Assembly (NCBI GenBank): GCA_937928385.1
Contig: CALEZD010000082.1
Coordinates: 1 to 39,698, forward strand
Reading direction: 5' to 3'
Origin: an uncultured Bacteroidota bacterium
Lineage (GTDB): Bacteria; Bacteroidota; Bacteroidia; Chitinophagales; Chitinophagaceae
DNA: 39,698 nt
The notes under the pieces were generated by a model. That model did not search any database and had not been told where the DNA came from. It was given only the letters and a program-made list of their open reading frames with translations. The position numbers were made by a program, and so were the translations under genes. Every line of letters starts with the position of its first letter. Positions within the stretch are counted from its first letter, which is position 1. Below, piece by piece: positions 7,857 through 15,412 of the stretch.

Positions 7857-8594
7857 ATGCAGGGAGGGCGTCTTTTCCATTGGTTTTTTTTACTTATCTG
7901 TGCTATTCTTTGGCAACATACCACCGTGCTTGCACAGGTTAAAAAAACACCACCTGAAGCTGCAAAGCCTGATACCTTATTTGTAATAGAAAAGCCAAAG
8001 GATAAAGCCAAAGTCGATTATTCGGCTGATATGAAAGAGACCGTAATAATAATTTACCCAAACGATACTGCACCCAAACCCAAAGTAACCTATAAAGACA
8101 CTGTCATCATAGTAAAAAAAGGGTTGACCAAAGAACAACTGGCCGAGCGGGAAAAGAATAAAGCCGCAGAAGTAATGAAATCCAATAATTTTTGCCAATG
8201 CGTGAAGATGGATATTGACGTTCGCCCGGTGCTACAGTTAGAGACTTACCTCACGTATAAATTTGTGTTTAAAAACACCTGTAAAATAGACGTATGGGTC
8301 AGCTCAAAACATTTCAGGTTTACTCCCTACAATGCATTCGACAAGCCTGTGAAAGTGCTGCGCAAACTCAGCTTTGTAAAACGATACGACCATCCTGATT
8401 TTGTAAAGATTGCTCCCGGCGAAACGTATATATTCAGTTATGCCGATGATGCTTTTTTTGAGTATGACCTGCAAAAAGGACAAACCTATAAGTTTGTATT
8501 CGAGCACCGCAACTTTGGTGAGCGCAGCAAAATGTCCCCCGAAAAAACCTACCTCTGCGGCCAGAAACGCGTGCAGATGATAATCGTAAAGTAA
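7857..8594 (+). CDS. Exported protein of unknown function
   Basis: This 245-residue protein has a signal peptide ending in TVLAQ. A low-complexity linker of Lys, Pro, Asp and Thr follows (about 28-80) with three repeats of the form DTLFVIEKP, KETVIIIYPNDTAPKPK and KDTVIIVKKG. The C-terminal domain from about 105 has paired Cys (NNFCQCVKMDI, NTCKIDVW, TYLCGQ) and looks like a beta-sandwich with GETYIF and GQTYKFVFEH strands. It is the last gene of the likely three-gene operon with the TPR lipoprotein. No known family is recognised; a periplasmic or surface location is inferred from the signal peptide. Confidence 0.6.
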   Translation: MQGGRLFHWFFLLICAILWQHTTVLAQVKKTPPEAAKPDTLFVIEKPKDKAKVDYSADMKETVIIIYPNDTAPKPKVTYKDTVIIVKKGLTKEQLAEREKNKAAEVMKSNNFCQCVKMDIDVRPVLQLETYLTYKFVFKNTCKIDVWVSSKHFRFTPYNAFDKPVKVLRKLSFVKRYDHPDFVKIAPGETYIFSYADDAFFEYDLQKGQTYKFVFEHRNFGERSKMSPEKTYLCGQKRVQMIIVK

Positions 8595-8612
8595 TGGGAA
8601 TAATGATGCAGA

Positions 8613-9269
8613 CTAAGGCAGGTAATACACTGCCAGCAATTTGTATAGGGTATATGCCTTTGGGGCTGCACCCAATTCCAGCAATGTGCCGCCTGTATCT
8701 ATATATGGGGCAGTGCCTATCAGCCGTCCGTTGATGAAGAAATAATATTTATCTCCATATTTTCTCAGAGTGTAACGGGCATAAGTGTCGTAAAAGTAGG
8801 AATGTCTTATCCGGTACAGCTTGTTTTCACATCTCCCGGTTTTACCGTCCCGGCTATGAAATCCGTAAAATTCATCACTGGTAAACGCAAACGTATTATA
8901 GGTGTATGAATTACCTTCTACAGCCCACGAAATAAAACCATCCCTAAGCATGTCATTTGTTTCACCACAATATATTCTTACTTCCGCTACTATCTCGAAA
9001 TTTCCATCGTACAATACCGGTAAATCTAAATTTGTATAAACCGCTTCACTACAGTTGTTCAAAAGCATTAGCTTATTATCTTGAATCTCACTTATAGCAC
9101 AACCTTTGCGTGTTGTATCTGTTAGTTGGATGCGATGGTTCTGTTTGAAGTCGCTATTATACGCGAGTTTCTTTACTTCATCAAAAGCGTGATACTTCCT
9201 TGGGTTATATTGCCCTTTAGACGGTATGTATAACAGTAGTAATGATATTATTATCGGTATTATTTTCAT
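8613..9269 (-). CDS. Exported protein, possibly LamG/concanavalin-like
   Basis: The protein is 218 residues from ATG 9269, which gives a clean signal peptide (MKIIPIIISLLLLYIPSKGQ). An in-frame ATG at 9344 would add 25 residues and a second hydrophobic run and is less likely. The mature sequence has features of a jelly-roll sugar-binding or coat domain: DGNFEIVAEVRI, then DKYYFFINGRLIGTAPY and ELGAAP near the end. INGRxIG is typical of LamG or DUF1080-like laminarinase-fold domains, where this strand precedes the final edge strands. No catalytic residues can be assigned. It is convergent with the 7857 gene and divergent from the AlkC-like gene. Confidence 0.5.
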   Translation of the reverse strand: MKIIPIIISLLLLYIPSKGQYNPRKYHAFDEVKKLAYNSDFKQNHRIQLTDTTRKGCAISEIQDNKLMLLNNCSEAVYTNLDLPVLYDGNFEIVAEVRIYCGETNDMLRDGFISWAVEGNSYTYNTFAFTSDEFYGFHSRDGKTGRCENKLYRIRHSYFYDTYARYTLRKYGDKYYFFINGRLIGTAPYIDTGGTLLELGAAPKAYTLYKLLAVYYLP

Positions 9270-9348
9270 ATAGTTATATAACAAGTGTGAAATTATATTT
9301 TCAATGGGGATTAGTGAAAGTATTAATGTTAAAATATTGTACATGAGG

Positions 9349-9381
9349 TTGTAGTGGCTATTTTACTAACTCCTATATTTG
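9349..9381 (+). promoter_or_regulatory. Promoter of the AlkC-like gene
   Basis: A -33 TTG at 9349-9351 and a -7 box TATATTTG at 9374-9381, 22 bases apart, fit the Bacteroidetes consensus. Transcription would start near 9385, giving a leader of about 15 bases to ATG 9400. The in-frame TTG at 9379 overlaps the box and is not the start. Confidence 0.65.
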
Positions 9382-9399
9382 AAAACTAAACCAGCCACG

Positions 9400-10518
9400 A
9401 TGGCCGAAGAAAGCAAACTGTTTAAAGACGTTTTTTTTAAACCGGGGTTTATAAAAGAATTTGGTGAGGCCCTTGCCTATGCCATGCCCGGTTTCGATAA
9501 GAAGGCTTTTGAGAAGAACGTTTTTGACAAAGACTGGCAGCACAAAGAACTGAAACAACGCACCCGCCATGTAGTACTGGTGCTTCATGCCCTGCTGCCC
9601 AAAGATTTTCCTGTAGCGGTGAAGGTAATACTGAAGACGGTAGAGCACCTGAGGACACAAGGTATAAAAGAAGTGAGCTTTGGCTATATGGCACTGCCTG
9701 AATATATAGAAGTGTATGGGCTGGAGCATTATAAGGAGTCTGTGCAGGCCATGGAGTATATCACACAGTTTATGAGCTGTGAGTTTGCAGTGAGGCCATT
9801 CATCATAAAGTACGAAGCCAGGATGATGAAGCAAATGCTGGCATGGAGCAAACATAAAGACCCTAAAGTACGCCGTCTGTCCAGCGAAGGCTGCCGACCG
9901 CGCCTGCCCTGGGCTATTGCATTACCTGTTTACAAGAAGGGCCCTGCGCCTATATTGCCCATACTCGAAAACCTGAAGGACGATGATGATGTATGGGTGC
10001 GTAAAAGTGTAGCCAACAACCTGAACGATATATCAAAAGACAACCCGGAACTGGCAATTAAATTATTCAAATCCTGGCTGGGGAAAAACAAAGAAACCGA
10101 CTGGATAGTAAAACACGCCGCACGCACATTGCTGAAGGCTGGCAATAAAGAAGTAATGGCGCTGTTTGGCTTTAAAAAAGAGAATGGTGTAAAACTGGAT
10201 AAGCTGGTAGTAGAAACCCCAAAAGTGAAAATGGGTAAAGACCTTATCTTCTCATTTACTGTACACAACAGCAGCAAACAAGCTAAGGTCATCAGGCTGG
10301 AGTATGCTATGTATTACCTGCGCGCCAATGGTTCCCTCTCTAAAAAAGTCTTCAAAATCAGCGAGAAAGAATACAAAGGGGGTACGAGTACGAAAGTAAC
10401 CCGCAAGCAAAGTTATAAGCCCATCACCACACGTGTATATTATCCTGGCAGGCAAAGAGTGTCAGTCATTGTCAACGGGCATGAAGAGGCAATTGCTGAT
10501 TTTGATTTGCTGGCTTAG
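9400..10518 (+). CDS. DNA alkylation repair protein, AlkC-like DNA glycosylase
   Basis: A 372-residue protein made largely of HEAT-like helical repeats (about 1-265), followed by a beta-rich domain of about 100 residues. The core has RRLSSEGCRPRLPWA (about 157-171) and DDDVWVRKSVANNLNDISKD, the signatures of AlkC/AlkD-type enzymes that wrap around DNA and remove 3-methyladenine and 3-methylcytosine without flipping the base. The C-terminal part, with strands such as DLIFSFTVHN and QRVSVIVNGHE, fits the immunoglobulin-like domain known in AlkC but absent in AlkD, so AlkC is preferred. It is monocistronic with its own promoter. The stop overlaps the convergent gene's stop by 4 bases. Confidence 0.85.
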   Translation: MAEESKLFKDVFFKPGFIKEFGEALAYAMPGFDKKAFEKNVFDKDWQHKELKQRTRHVVLVLHALLPKDFPVAVKVILKTVEHLRTQGIKEVSFGYMALPEYIEVYGLEHYKESVQAMEYITQFMSCEFAVRPFIIKYEARMMKQMLAWSKHKDPKVRRLSSEGCRPRLPWAIALPVYKKGPAPILPILENLKDDDDVWVRKSVANNLNDISKDNPELAIKLFKSWLGKNKETDWIVKHAARTLLKAGNKEVMALFGFKKENGVKLDKLVVETPKVKMGKDLIFSFTVHNSSKQAKVIRLEYAMYYLRANGSLSKKVFKISEKEYKGGTSTKVTRKQSYKPITTRVYYPGRQRVSVIVNGHEEAIADFDLLA

Positions 10519-11147
10519 TCGCTTTTCTTTTTCGCAAACATGATATGCGTTGTCGCGCGCATCATTAAGCCGAACACCAGGCCGATAAGCATCCATACGA
10601 CAAAACCAACCGCAATTTTTTTATAATTAACCGGTTCGGACATTAAATCAATTAAATCATTCACTAGGAACATAAACAATCCAAAGAAAATACCTTGTCT
10701 TAGCCACTTGTATTTGTGTGGTTTTTGCGGCGAAAGGTCAAGTTGTATATATCGTTCAGGTTGTTTTGCCAGCCATTTGTTATACAATGGTTTCCTGAAC
10801 CAATACCATATAGGCGAGGTAACTGCCAGCACGACGAAAGTACCTATGTTCATCAGGCAGGGTATTACGCCACCACAAGCAGGACAGTATAGTCCAAACC
10901 AGTTTTTAGTAGCGGTCTTATTTTGCGGGCTCCACGTTTTGCCATCGTGTACTGCATTACAATGCGGACAAGGTACTTTATATCGCTCTACCCATGGTTT
11001 GTCTCTGTTGCGTTCCTGTAGCATTAGTTTTGGAACGCGGTAGCCCATTATCAGCTCCATCACAATCAACCCGGGGTTTATAATCCAGTGGAACATGATG
11101 AAATGTTTCCAGTCTATTTTTCTGTATTTGCTATTATCGTAGTTCAT
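10515..11147 (-). CDS. Membrane protein with a zinc-ribbon-like motif
   Basis: This 210-residue protein begins with a cytoplasmic N-terminus and a first hydrophobic region (about 17-35). Four Cys follow, in PCPHC (60, 63) and YCPAC (88, 91), an arrangement able to bind one zinc. Further membrane segments lie at about 98-118, 148-166 and 178-198. I recognise no family; such C-x2-C pairs occur in membrane proteins that sense or assemble partners. Its stop TAA shares bases with the stop of the AlkC-like gene in a 4-base convergent overlap. A -7 box (TATTTTTG, 11184-11177) precedes it, overlapping the likely terminator of the SPFH operon. Confidence 0.65.
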   Translation of the reverse strand: MNYDNSKYRKIDWKHFIMFHWIINPGLIVMELIMGYRVPKLMLQERNRDKPWVERYKVPCPHCNAVHDGKTWSPQNKTATKNWFGLYCPACGGVIPCLMNIGTFVVLAVTSPIWYWFRKPLYNKWLAKQPERYIQLDLSPQKPHKYKWLRQGIFFGLFMFLVNDLIDLMSEPVNYKKIAVGFVVWMLIGLVFGLMMRATTHIMFAKKKSD

Positions 11148-11176
11148 AGGACGATAAATTAGTATCCATAAAAATA

Positions 11177-11200
11177 CAAAAATATGGGATGATTATCCCT
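11177..11200 (-). promoter_or_regulatory. Joint end of the SPFH operon and promoter of the 10515-11147 gene
   Basis: On the minus strand a 5-bp stem GGGAT / ATCCC (11199-11186), overlapping the stop codon of the ribbon-helix-helix gene, is followed by T-rich DNA containing the -7 box TATTTTTG (11184-11177). The hairpin is short, so terminator function is weakly supported. Confidence 0.35.
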
Positions 11201-11375
11201 TGGGCTTCTGGGGTGGGGCAGCCGAATTCTTTTTGCGTCCTGCATCTTTTATGGCTTTATCTATCAGCCATTCTATCTGCCCGTTTACGCTACGGAATTC
11301 GTCTGCCGCCCACTTCTCCAGGGCCTTATACGTTTCCTCGTCTATCCTTAAAACAAAACTTTTCTTCGCACCCAA
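11193..11375 (-). CDS. Arc-like ribbon-helix-helix DNA-binding protein
   Basis: A 60-residue protein. KKSFVLRIDEETYKALEKWA provides the antiparallel DNA-binding strand and first helix; FRSVNGQIEWLIDKAIKDAG gives the second helix with the SVNGQIE signature of Arc-family proteins. A basic tail follows. Dimers of this fold insert their strands into the major groove and usually bind tandem operator half-sites cooperatively. The gene lies 17 bases downstream of the SPFH gene and is co-transcribed with it; this SPFH plus Arc pairing is common in bacteria. The 11-base tandem repeat at the operon promoter (12285-12306) is a plausible binding site, which would make the protein an autoregulator. Confidence 0.85.
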   Translation of the reverse strand: MGAKKSFVLRIDEETYKALEKWAADEFRSVNGQIEWLIDKAIKDAGRKKNSAAPPQKPKG

Positions 11376-11392
11376 AACCTATATCTTTTTGT

Positions 11393-12256
11393 TTATTGAT
11401 AAAGTGTTCCCGTATTCAACACAGGTTGCGCGTTTTTCTCACCGCACAGTACTACCATCAGGTTGCTCACCATAGCTGCTTTTTTCTCATCATCCAGGTG
11501 TACTATATTCTTTTTCCCCAGTTCTTCCAGCGCCATCTCTACCATACCTACAGCACCCTCCACTATTTTGTAACGTGCCGCTACTATTGCAGTAGCCTGT
11601 TGCCTTTGCAGCATGGCGCCTGCTATTTCCTGCGCATAAGCCAGGTGGCTGATGCGTGCCTCACGTATAGTTATACCCGCTGTATCCAGGCGGTCAGCCA
11701 GTTCTTTTTCCAGCATCTGGTTTACCTGCTCGCCACCGCCACGCAGTGTTATCCCGGCATGTTCATCTTCTATATTGTCATAGGCGAAGCTGCCTGCCAG
11801 TATACGTATAGCTGCTTCGCTTTGTGTACGAACATAAGCCATATAGTCCGATACGTCATAAGCAGCTTTAAAGGTATTTGTTACCTGCCATACCACCACA
11901 GCGCCTATCTCTATGGGGTTACCCATTTTGTCGTTCACTTTTATGGTAGGGGTGGCCAGGTTTTGCGCACGCTGTGTCAGTTTCACGGTTGTATAAAACG
12001 GGTTGATAAAGAACATGCCGTTGGCCTTAATGCTGCCCATGTATTTACCAAACAGGTTCAGCACTTTAGCGTTGTTGGGTTGCACGATGATGAGTCCCTT
12101 CCACAACAGCAGCGTTACTACCAGTGCTGGTCCTGCTATCCAGTAATATGCCGGTGTCAGATATACATTCATGAATCCGTATACAGCAGTCACCAGTGTA
12201 ATAAACGAGATAAAGAGTGCGGCATAGCCATTAAGAGGTTTGATTACTTTTTCCAT
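11393..12256 (-). CDS. SPFH/band 7 domain protein (stomatin/prohibitin-like)
   Basis: This 287-residue protein has two N-terminal hydrophobic segments (about 9-30 and 36-54). An SPFH domain follows, starting at IVQPNNAKVLNLFGKYMG and running through GMFFINPFYTTVKLTQRAQNL, IEIGAVVVWQVTNTFKAAYDV and ITIREARISHLAYAQEIAGA. The C-terminal helix is Ala/Gln-rich (MLQRQQATAIVAARYKIVEG), as in oligomerising SPFH proteins. Such proteins form membrane-associated rings that organise microdomains or shield proteases; the specific client is unknown. It is the first gene of an operon with the Arc-like regulator. Transcription is predicted to start at about 12300 within a tandem repeat. Confidence 0.9.
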   Translation of the reverse strand: MEKVIKPLNGYAALFISFITLVTAVYGFMNVYLTPAYYWIAGPALVVTLLLWKGLIIVQPNNAKVLNLFGKYMGSIKANGMFFINPFYTTVKLTQRAQNLATPTIKVNDKMGNPIEIGAVVVWQVTNTFKAAYDVSDYMAYVRTQSEAAIRILAGSFAYDNIEDEHAGITLRGGGEQVNQMLEKELADRLDTAGITIREARISHLAYAQEIAGAMLQRQQATAIVAARYKIVEGAVGMVEMALEELGKKNIVHLDDEKKAAMVSNLMVVLCGEKNAQPVLNTGTLYQ

Positions 12257-12284
12257 ATAAATCTATTTTAGTGTGTGATTGTGT

Positions 12285-12311
12285 TATGATATCAATATGA
12301 TATCAAAGGTA
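12285..12311 (-). promoter_or_regulatory. Promoter and tandem-repeat operator of the SPFH/Arc-like operon
   Basis: On the minus strand the -7 box TACCTTTG lies at 12311-12304. An exact 11-base tandem repeat, TATGATATCAA twice (12285-12295 and 12296-12306 on the plus strand), overlaps the box and the predicted start site. Each unit holds the palindrome TGATATCA, and the units lie one helical turn apart on the same DNA face. This is the expected layout for a ribbon-helix-helix repressor. Confidence 0.6.
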
Positions 12312-12368
12312 GAATGAAAAAATATATCTGCCAAATTTTTTCATCATGATTATAAAAACACGGTTGTT

Positions 12369-12376
12369 TACATTTG
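12369..12376 (+). promoter_or_regulatory. Predicted -7 box for holB
   Basis: TACATTTG matches TAnnTTTG. It lies 8 bases before ATG 12385 and inside the upstream in-frame extension (ATG 12346), arguing that 12385 is the real start. Confidence 0.5.
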
Positions 12377-12384
12377 CTGTTACT

Positions 12385-13521
12385 ATGCTATTTGCAGATA
12401 TACCGGGACAAAAGACAGCCAAAGAAGGATTGCTGAATATGTGGAAAAGCAATCATTTTCCGCATGCGCTGATGTTGGCGGGTAACGAGGGCACGGGTGG
12501 CCTGCCTATGGCGCTGGCACTGGCACGCTATATCTTCTGCGAAAACAAGCTGGAGCACGATGCCTGCGGACAATGCCCGGGTTGCAGCAAGGTGCAGAAG
12601 TTGGAGCATGCTGACCTCCACTTGTCATTTCCCACAGTATCGCCCAAGCCGGGTACCAAGGCTATGAGCAAGTACTATATGCAGGAGTTCCGGGACTTTG
12701 TAAAGCAGACCCCTTTCAATAGTACTTACGATTGGCTGCAGTTTATAGATGCCGAGAATAAACAAGGTAATATTACGGCCGAGGAGTGTCGTGAAATAAT
12801 TGATACGCTCAACCTGCGTTCTTATGAAGGCGGTGCGAAAGTGCATATCATCTGGCGGCCTGAATACCTGGGCAAAGAAGGTAACATATTGCTGAAGTTG
12901 ATAGAAGAGCCGCCTGCCGAAACTTATCTGATATTGATAGCTGAAGACACGGATGATATACTGCCTACGATATTATCGCGCACACAGATGGTAAGGCTGG
13001 CACCTGTAGCCGCCAACGATATTGCAGCGATATTACAAAAGCGCAACCTGGCCGAGGGAAAGAAAGCTTTGCAGGTAGGATATATGGCCAACGGCAGCTA
13101 TGCTGAAGCCTTACGCCTGCTGCAACATGCAGAGAACGATCTTTTCCCCGAGGTGCGTAGCTGGTTCAACGCTTTGTTTACCAACAACGGGCTGGCCATT
13201 ACCAAATTCGCAGACCAATGGAGCAAGGCCGGCCGTGAGCAGCAGAAGAACTTCCTGCATTACATAGTGCAATTGCTGGAGCAAACCATACGCACCCGCT
13301 ATCTGCCGGGGCATCCACCCGCTCTGCCACCTGCCGAGGCAGAGTTTGTACAGAAGCTGGCAGGCATGAATATCGGGTTGGAGACCATCAATAGTATGGT
13401 GAAGGAACTAACAGACACCATATATTATATAGAACGCAACGCACATAGCAAAACACAGCTGCATGTATTATCCGTCAGGATGGTGTATATCATTACCAAC
13501 AGGAAGTTGCCGATACTCTAA
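12385..13521 (+). CDS. holB: DNA polymerase III subunit delta prime
   Basis: The protein is 378 residues from ATG 12385 (MLFADIPGQKTAKEGLLNMW). The clamp-loader AAA+ fold is visible: FPHALMLAGNEGTGGLPMA, a P-loop lacking the Lys as in a non-hydrolysing delta prime, then the four-Cys zinc module CENKLEHDACGQCPGCSK. RSYEGGAKVHIIWRPEYL, NILLKLIEEPPAETYLILIAE and TILSRTQMVRL, the sensor 1 and SRC-like region, follow. It belongs to the clamp loader that places the beta clamp on DNA. The in-frame ATG at 12346 is rejected because the -7 box lies inside that extension and the family usually begins just before the FxxIxGQ motif. The stop overlaps the convergent lipoprotein gene by 4 bases. Confidence 0.9.
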   Translation: MLFADIPGQKTAKEGLLNMWKSNHFPHALMLAGNEGTGGLPMALALARYIFCENKLEHDACGQCPGCSKVQKLEHADLHLSFPTVSPKPGTKAMSKYYMQEFRDFVKQTPFNSTYDWLQFIDAENKQGNITAEECREIIDTLNLRSYEGGAKVHIIWRPEYLGKEGNILLKLIEEPPAETYLILIAEDTDDILPTILSRTQMVRLAPVAANDIAAILQKRNLAEGKKALQVGYMANGSYAEALRLLQHAENDLFPEVRSWFNALFTNNGLAITKFADQWSKAGREQQKNFLHYIVQLLEQTIRTRYLPGHPPALPPAEAEFVQKLAGMNIGLETINSMVKELTDTIYYIERNAHSKTQLHVLSVRMVYIITNRKLPIL

Positions 13522-14111
13522 TCTTCAGGAAGAAATCCTCGCTTGACCGCCTGCATGTGGAACCAGGGATTTAGCTTGGCCCTGTTCTTCAGCAGGAATT
13601 TCCGCACAACTGGTTGGTCGGGGTTAATCATACGTGTGGGACATTCAGATATATCTGCCATAGTATCGCAGCGTACGCTTATATGTCCTGCTTCACCCGC
13701 GCTGATGTAGTACAGGGGCTCAATGCCGTCTTTAACGAAGCCTATGCCATGTATTTTATTGCCGGGTACATCTTCCAGCGAGCATTGTACTGAGTTGTCA
13801 TATATAAAGGTATAGGCCAGCTCTCCCTTACCATTCTCGTACTTCAGATAGAATACTTTGAGGTCCAGCATGCCATAAGTAATCCCGGGTAGCTTTCTGC
13901 CATTGCAGTCCTTTACAGGCACATCACAATGGTTGCAGTAGAGTCTCCACTTTACCTCTTCGTATAAGTCCAGTATGCCCAGCCTTGCTATCTGTCCCAG
14001 GTAGTCCTGTTCCATCTTCTCCAGCATAACTTCCGGCGAGCGCTCTTCCTGTTCTTCATTGCAACCTGCCAATAAAACAACTGTAAAGACAGCCAATAAT
14101 AAACGATTCAT
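13518..14111 (-). CDS. Lipoprotein of unknown function
   Basis: A 197-residue protein with a lipoprotein signal MNRLLLAVFTVVLLAGC (lipobox LAGC), followed by an acidic linker (NEEQEERSPEVM). The body has six or seven Cys (including YCNHCDVPVKDCNG), which suggests disulfides in the periplasm. I recognise no family. It is convergent with holB with a 4-base stop overlap, and divergent from the phosphoesterase gene. A -7 box TAAATTTG (14137-14130) precedes the start by 18 bases. Confidence 0.7.
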   Translation of the reverse strand: MNRLLLAVFTVVLLAGCNEEQEERSPEVMLEKMEQDYLGQIARLGILDLYEEVKWRLYCNHCDVPVKDCNGRKLPGITYGMLDLKVFYLKYENGKGELAYTFIYDNSVQCSLEDVPGNKIHGIGFVKDGIEPLYYISAGEAGHISVRCDTMADISECPTRMINPDQPVVRKFLLKNRAKLNPWFHMQAVKRGFLPED

Positions 14112-14129
14112 CTACACGGTAAATATGTG

Positions 14130-14137
14130 CAAATTTA
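14130..14137 (-). promoter_or_regulatory. Predicted -7 box for the 13518-14111 lipoprotein gene
   Basis: TAAATTTG on the minus strand matches TAnnTTTG. A TTG lies 17 bases upstream and fits a -33 element. Confidence 0.55.
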
Positions 14138-14187
14138 AGGACGTACCCAACTCCCAATTGTTAAATCGGCTATTATCTTTACCAACA

Positions 14188-14694
14188 ATGACCAGAATAG
14201 GTTTGATATCAGATACGCACAGCTACCTGGATGATGCGGTATTCAGTTACTTTAAGGATTGTGATGAGGTATGGCATGCGGGTGATTTCGGTAATACTGA
14301 TGTAGTACAACGTCTACAGGCATTCAAACCATTGAGGGGTGTATATGGCAATATAGATGGCCATGAGATAAGGGCGGAGTTCCCTGAAAAGTTGAGGTGG
14401 CATTGCGAAGGGGTAGAAGTGCTGATGATACATATAGGCGGCTATCCCGGGCGTTATGCACCTGCTATTAAACAGGAAATAATTCAACATCCACCTAAGT
14501 TATTTATTACGGGGCACTCGCATATTCTCAAGGTGATGCACGATGATAAGCTGGGCTGCCTGCACATCAATCCCGGCGCTGCAGGCAATCATGGCTGGCA
14601 CAAGGTGCGTACTATTGCCAGGTTTGTAATAGACGGTGCCCGCATCAGCAACTGCGAGGTGATAGAGTTGGGAAAACGAGGTATGCCTGTCTAA
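14188..14694 (+). CDS. YfcE/MJ0936-like metallophosphoesterase
   Basis: The protein is 168 residues from ATG 14188, which directly starts the fold (MTRIGLISDTHSYLDD). The metal-binding motifs appear in order: SDTH (Asp9, His11), HAGDFG (Asp33), GNID (Asn55), a histidine in MIHIGGYPG (His82) and GHSH (His110, His112), followed by HINPG. This is the standard set for calcineurin-like phosphoesterases of the YfcE type, which hydrolyse phosphodiesters in vitro with two metals; the cellular substrate is unknown. The in-frame ATG at 14059 would add 43 residues from inside the divergent gene and is rejected. The stop overlaps pcm by 4 bases. A -7-like word TATCTTTA ends 6 bases before the start. Confidence 0.88.
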   Translation: MTRIGLISDTHSYLDDAVFSYFKDCDEVWHAGDFGNTDVVQRLQAFKPLRGVYGNIDGHEIRAEFPEKLRWHCEGVEVLMIHIGGYPGRYAPAIKQEIIQHPPKLFITGHSHILKVMHDDKLGCLHINPGAAGNHGWHKVRTIARFVIDGARISNCEVIELGKRGMPV

Positions 14695-15359
14695 TGATTA
14701 TTCTTCCCCTGTAGCATAGGTACAAAGCTGAAGTCACCCAGCTCTTCTTTGTGTATATTTCCTGCGGTATCTTTGGTTATCCTCGTCATCTTCTGTCCCA
14801 CACCTTCGCCTATGGGGGCTACCATAATGCCGCCGGGCTTGAGCTGTTCCAATAGTTTCTCAGGTATGTATGGTGCAGCAGCAGTAATGATTATCTTATC
14901 GAAAGGTGCATAGCCGGGCAGACCCTCATAGCCATCACCATAAAATCGTTTGATATTTGGGTACTTCTTCAGCAGGAAGAATTTGCCTGATTCGTTGTAG
15001 AGTTCTTTTTGCCGCTCAATGGTATATACAGTTGCTCCAAGCTCTGCCAGTACGCAGGATTGATATAAACTGCCTGTACCTACTTCCAGCACTTTGTCAA
15101 ACTTCTTTATTTGCAGTAGTTCGGTCTGGTAGGCTACAGTATACGGTTGCGAGATAGTTTGCCCGGCGCTGATGGGGAAAGCACGGTCTTCGTAGGCAAT
15201 ACGCTCGAAGGCGGGGTCTAAAAAAAAGTGGCGGGGTATGGCGTTGATGGCATCCAGTACGCGTTCATCCTTTATTCCCTTTCCCCTGAGTGTTTCTATT
15301 AATTGTTTCCTCAGCCCCTTATGCAGGTATGTGTCTTCTTTTGGTTTGCTTTGAAGCAT
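14691..15359 (-). CDS. pcm: Protein-L-isoaspartate O-methyltransferase
   Basis: A 222-residue enzyme of normal length for the family. It has the pre-motif ISAGQTISQPYTVAYQTELL (about 63-82) and motif I KVLEVGTGSLYQSCVLAELG (89-108), then VYTIERQKEL, RFYGDGYEGLP and APFDKIIITAAAPYIPEKLL. It methylates isoaspartyl residues in damaged proteins using S-adenosylmethionine, in the cytoplasm. Unusually, the glycine-rich motif normally read as GTGSGYQ has Leu98 in place of the third glycine (GTGSLYQ), seen directly in the codons. A -7 box TAATTTTG (15371-15364) sits 4 bases before the ATG. The stop overlaps the phosphoesterase gene by 4 bases. Confidence 0.9.
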   Translation of the reverse strand: MLQSKPKEDTYLHKGLRKQLIETLRGKGIKDERVLDAINAIPRHFFLDPAFERIAYEDRAFPISAGQTISQPYTVAYQTELLQIKKFDKVLEVGTGSLYQSCVLAELGATVYTIERQKELYNESGKFFLLKKYPNIKRFYGDGYEGLPGYAPFDKIIITAAAPYIPEKLLEQLKPGGIMVAPIGEGVGQKMTRITKDTAGNIHKEELGDFSFVPMLQGKNNH

Positions 15360-15363
15360 AATG

Positions 15364-15371
15364 CAAAATTA
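15364..15371 (-). promoter_or_regulatory. Predicted -7 box for pcm
   Basis: TAATTTTG on the minus strand ends 4 bases before the ATG at 15359, predicting a leaderless or nearly leaderless message. Confidence 0.5.
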
Positions 15372-15412
15372 AACCAATACCCCGTGAAAAAAAGCGGTAA
15401 ACTGAATTGTGG

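Noticed and set aside
11189..12271. 360-codon plus-strand ORF
   Set aside because: It is a shadow of the SPFH and Arc-like genes, rich in Cys, His, Tyr and Phe, with no family resemblance.
14059..14187. N-terminal extension of the phosphoesterase from an upstream ATG
   Set aside because: It would lie in the divergent lipoprotein gene and its promoter; the metal-binding fold begins exactly at ATG 14188.
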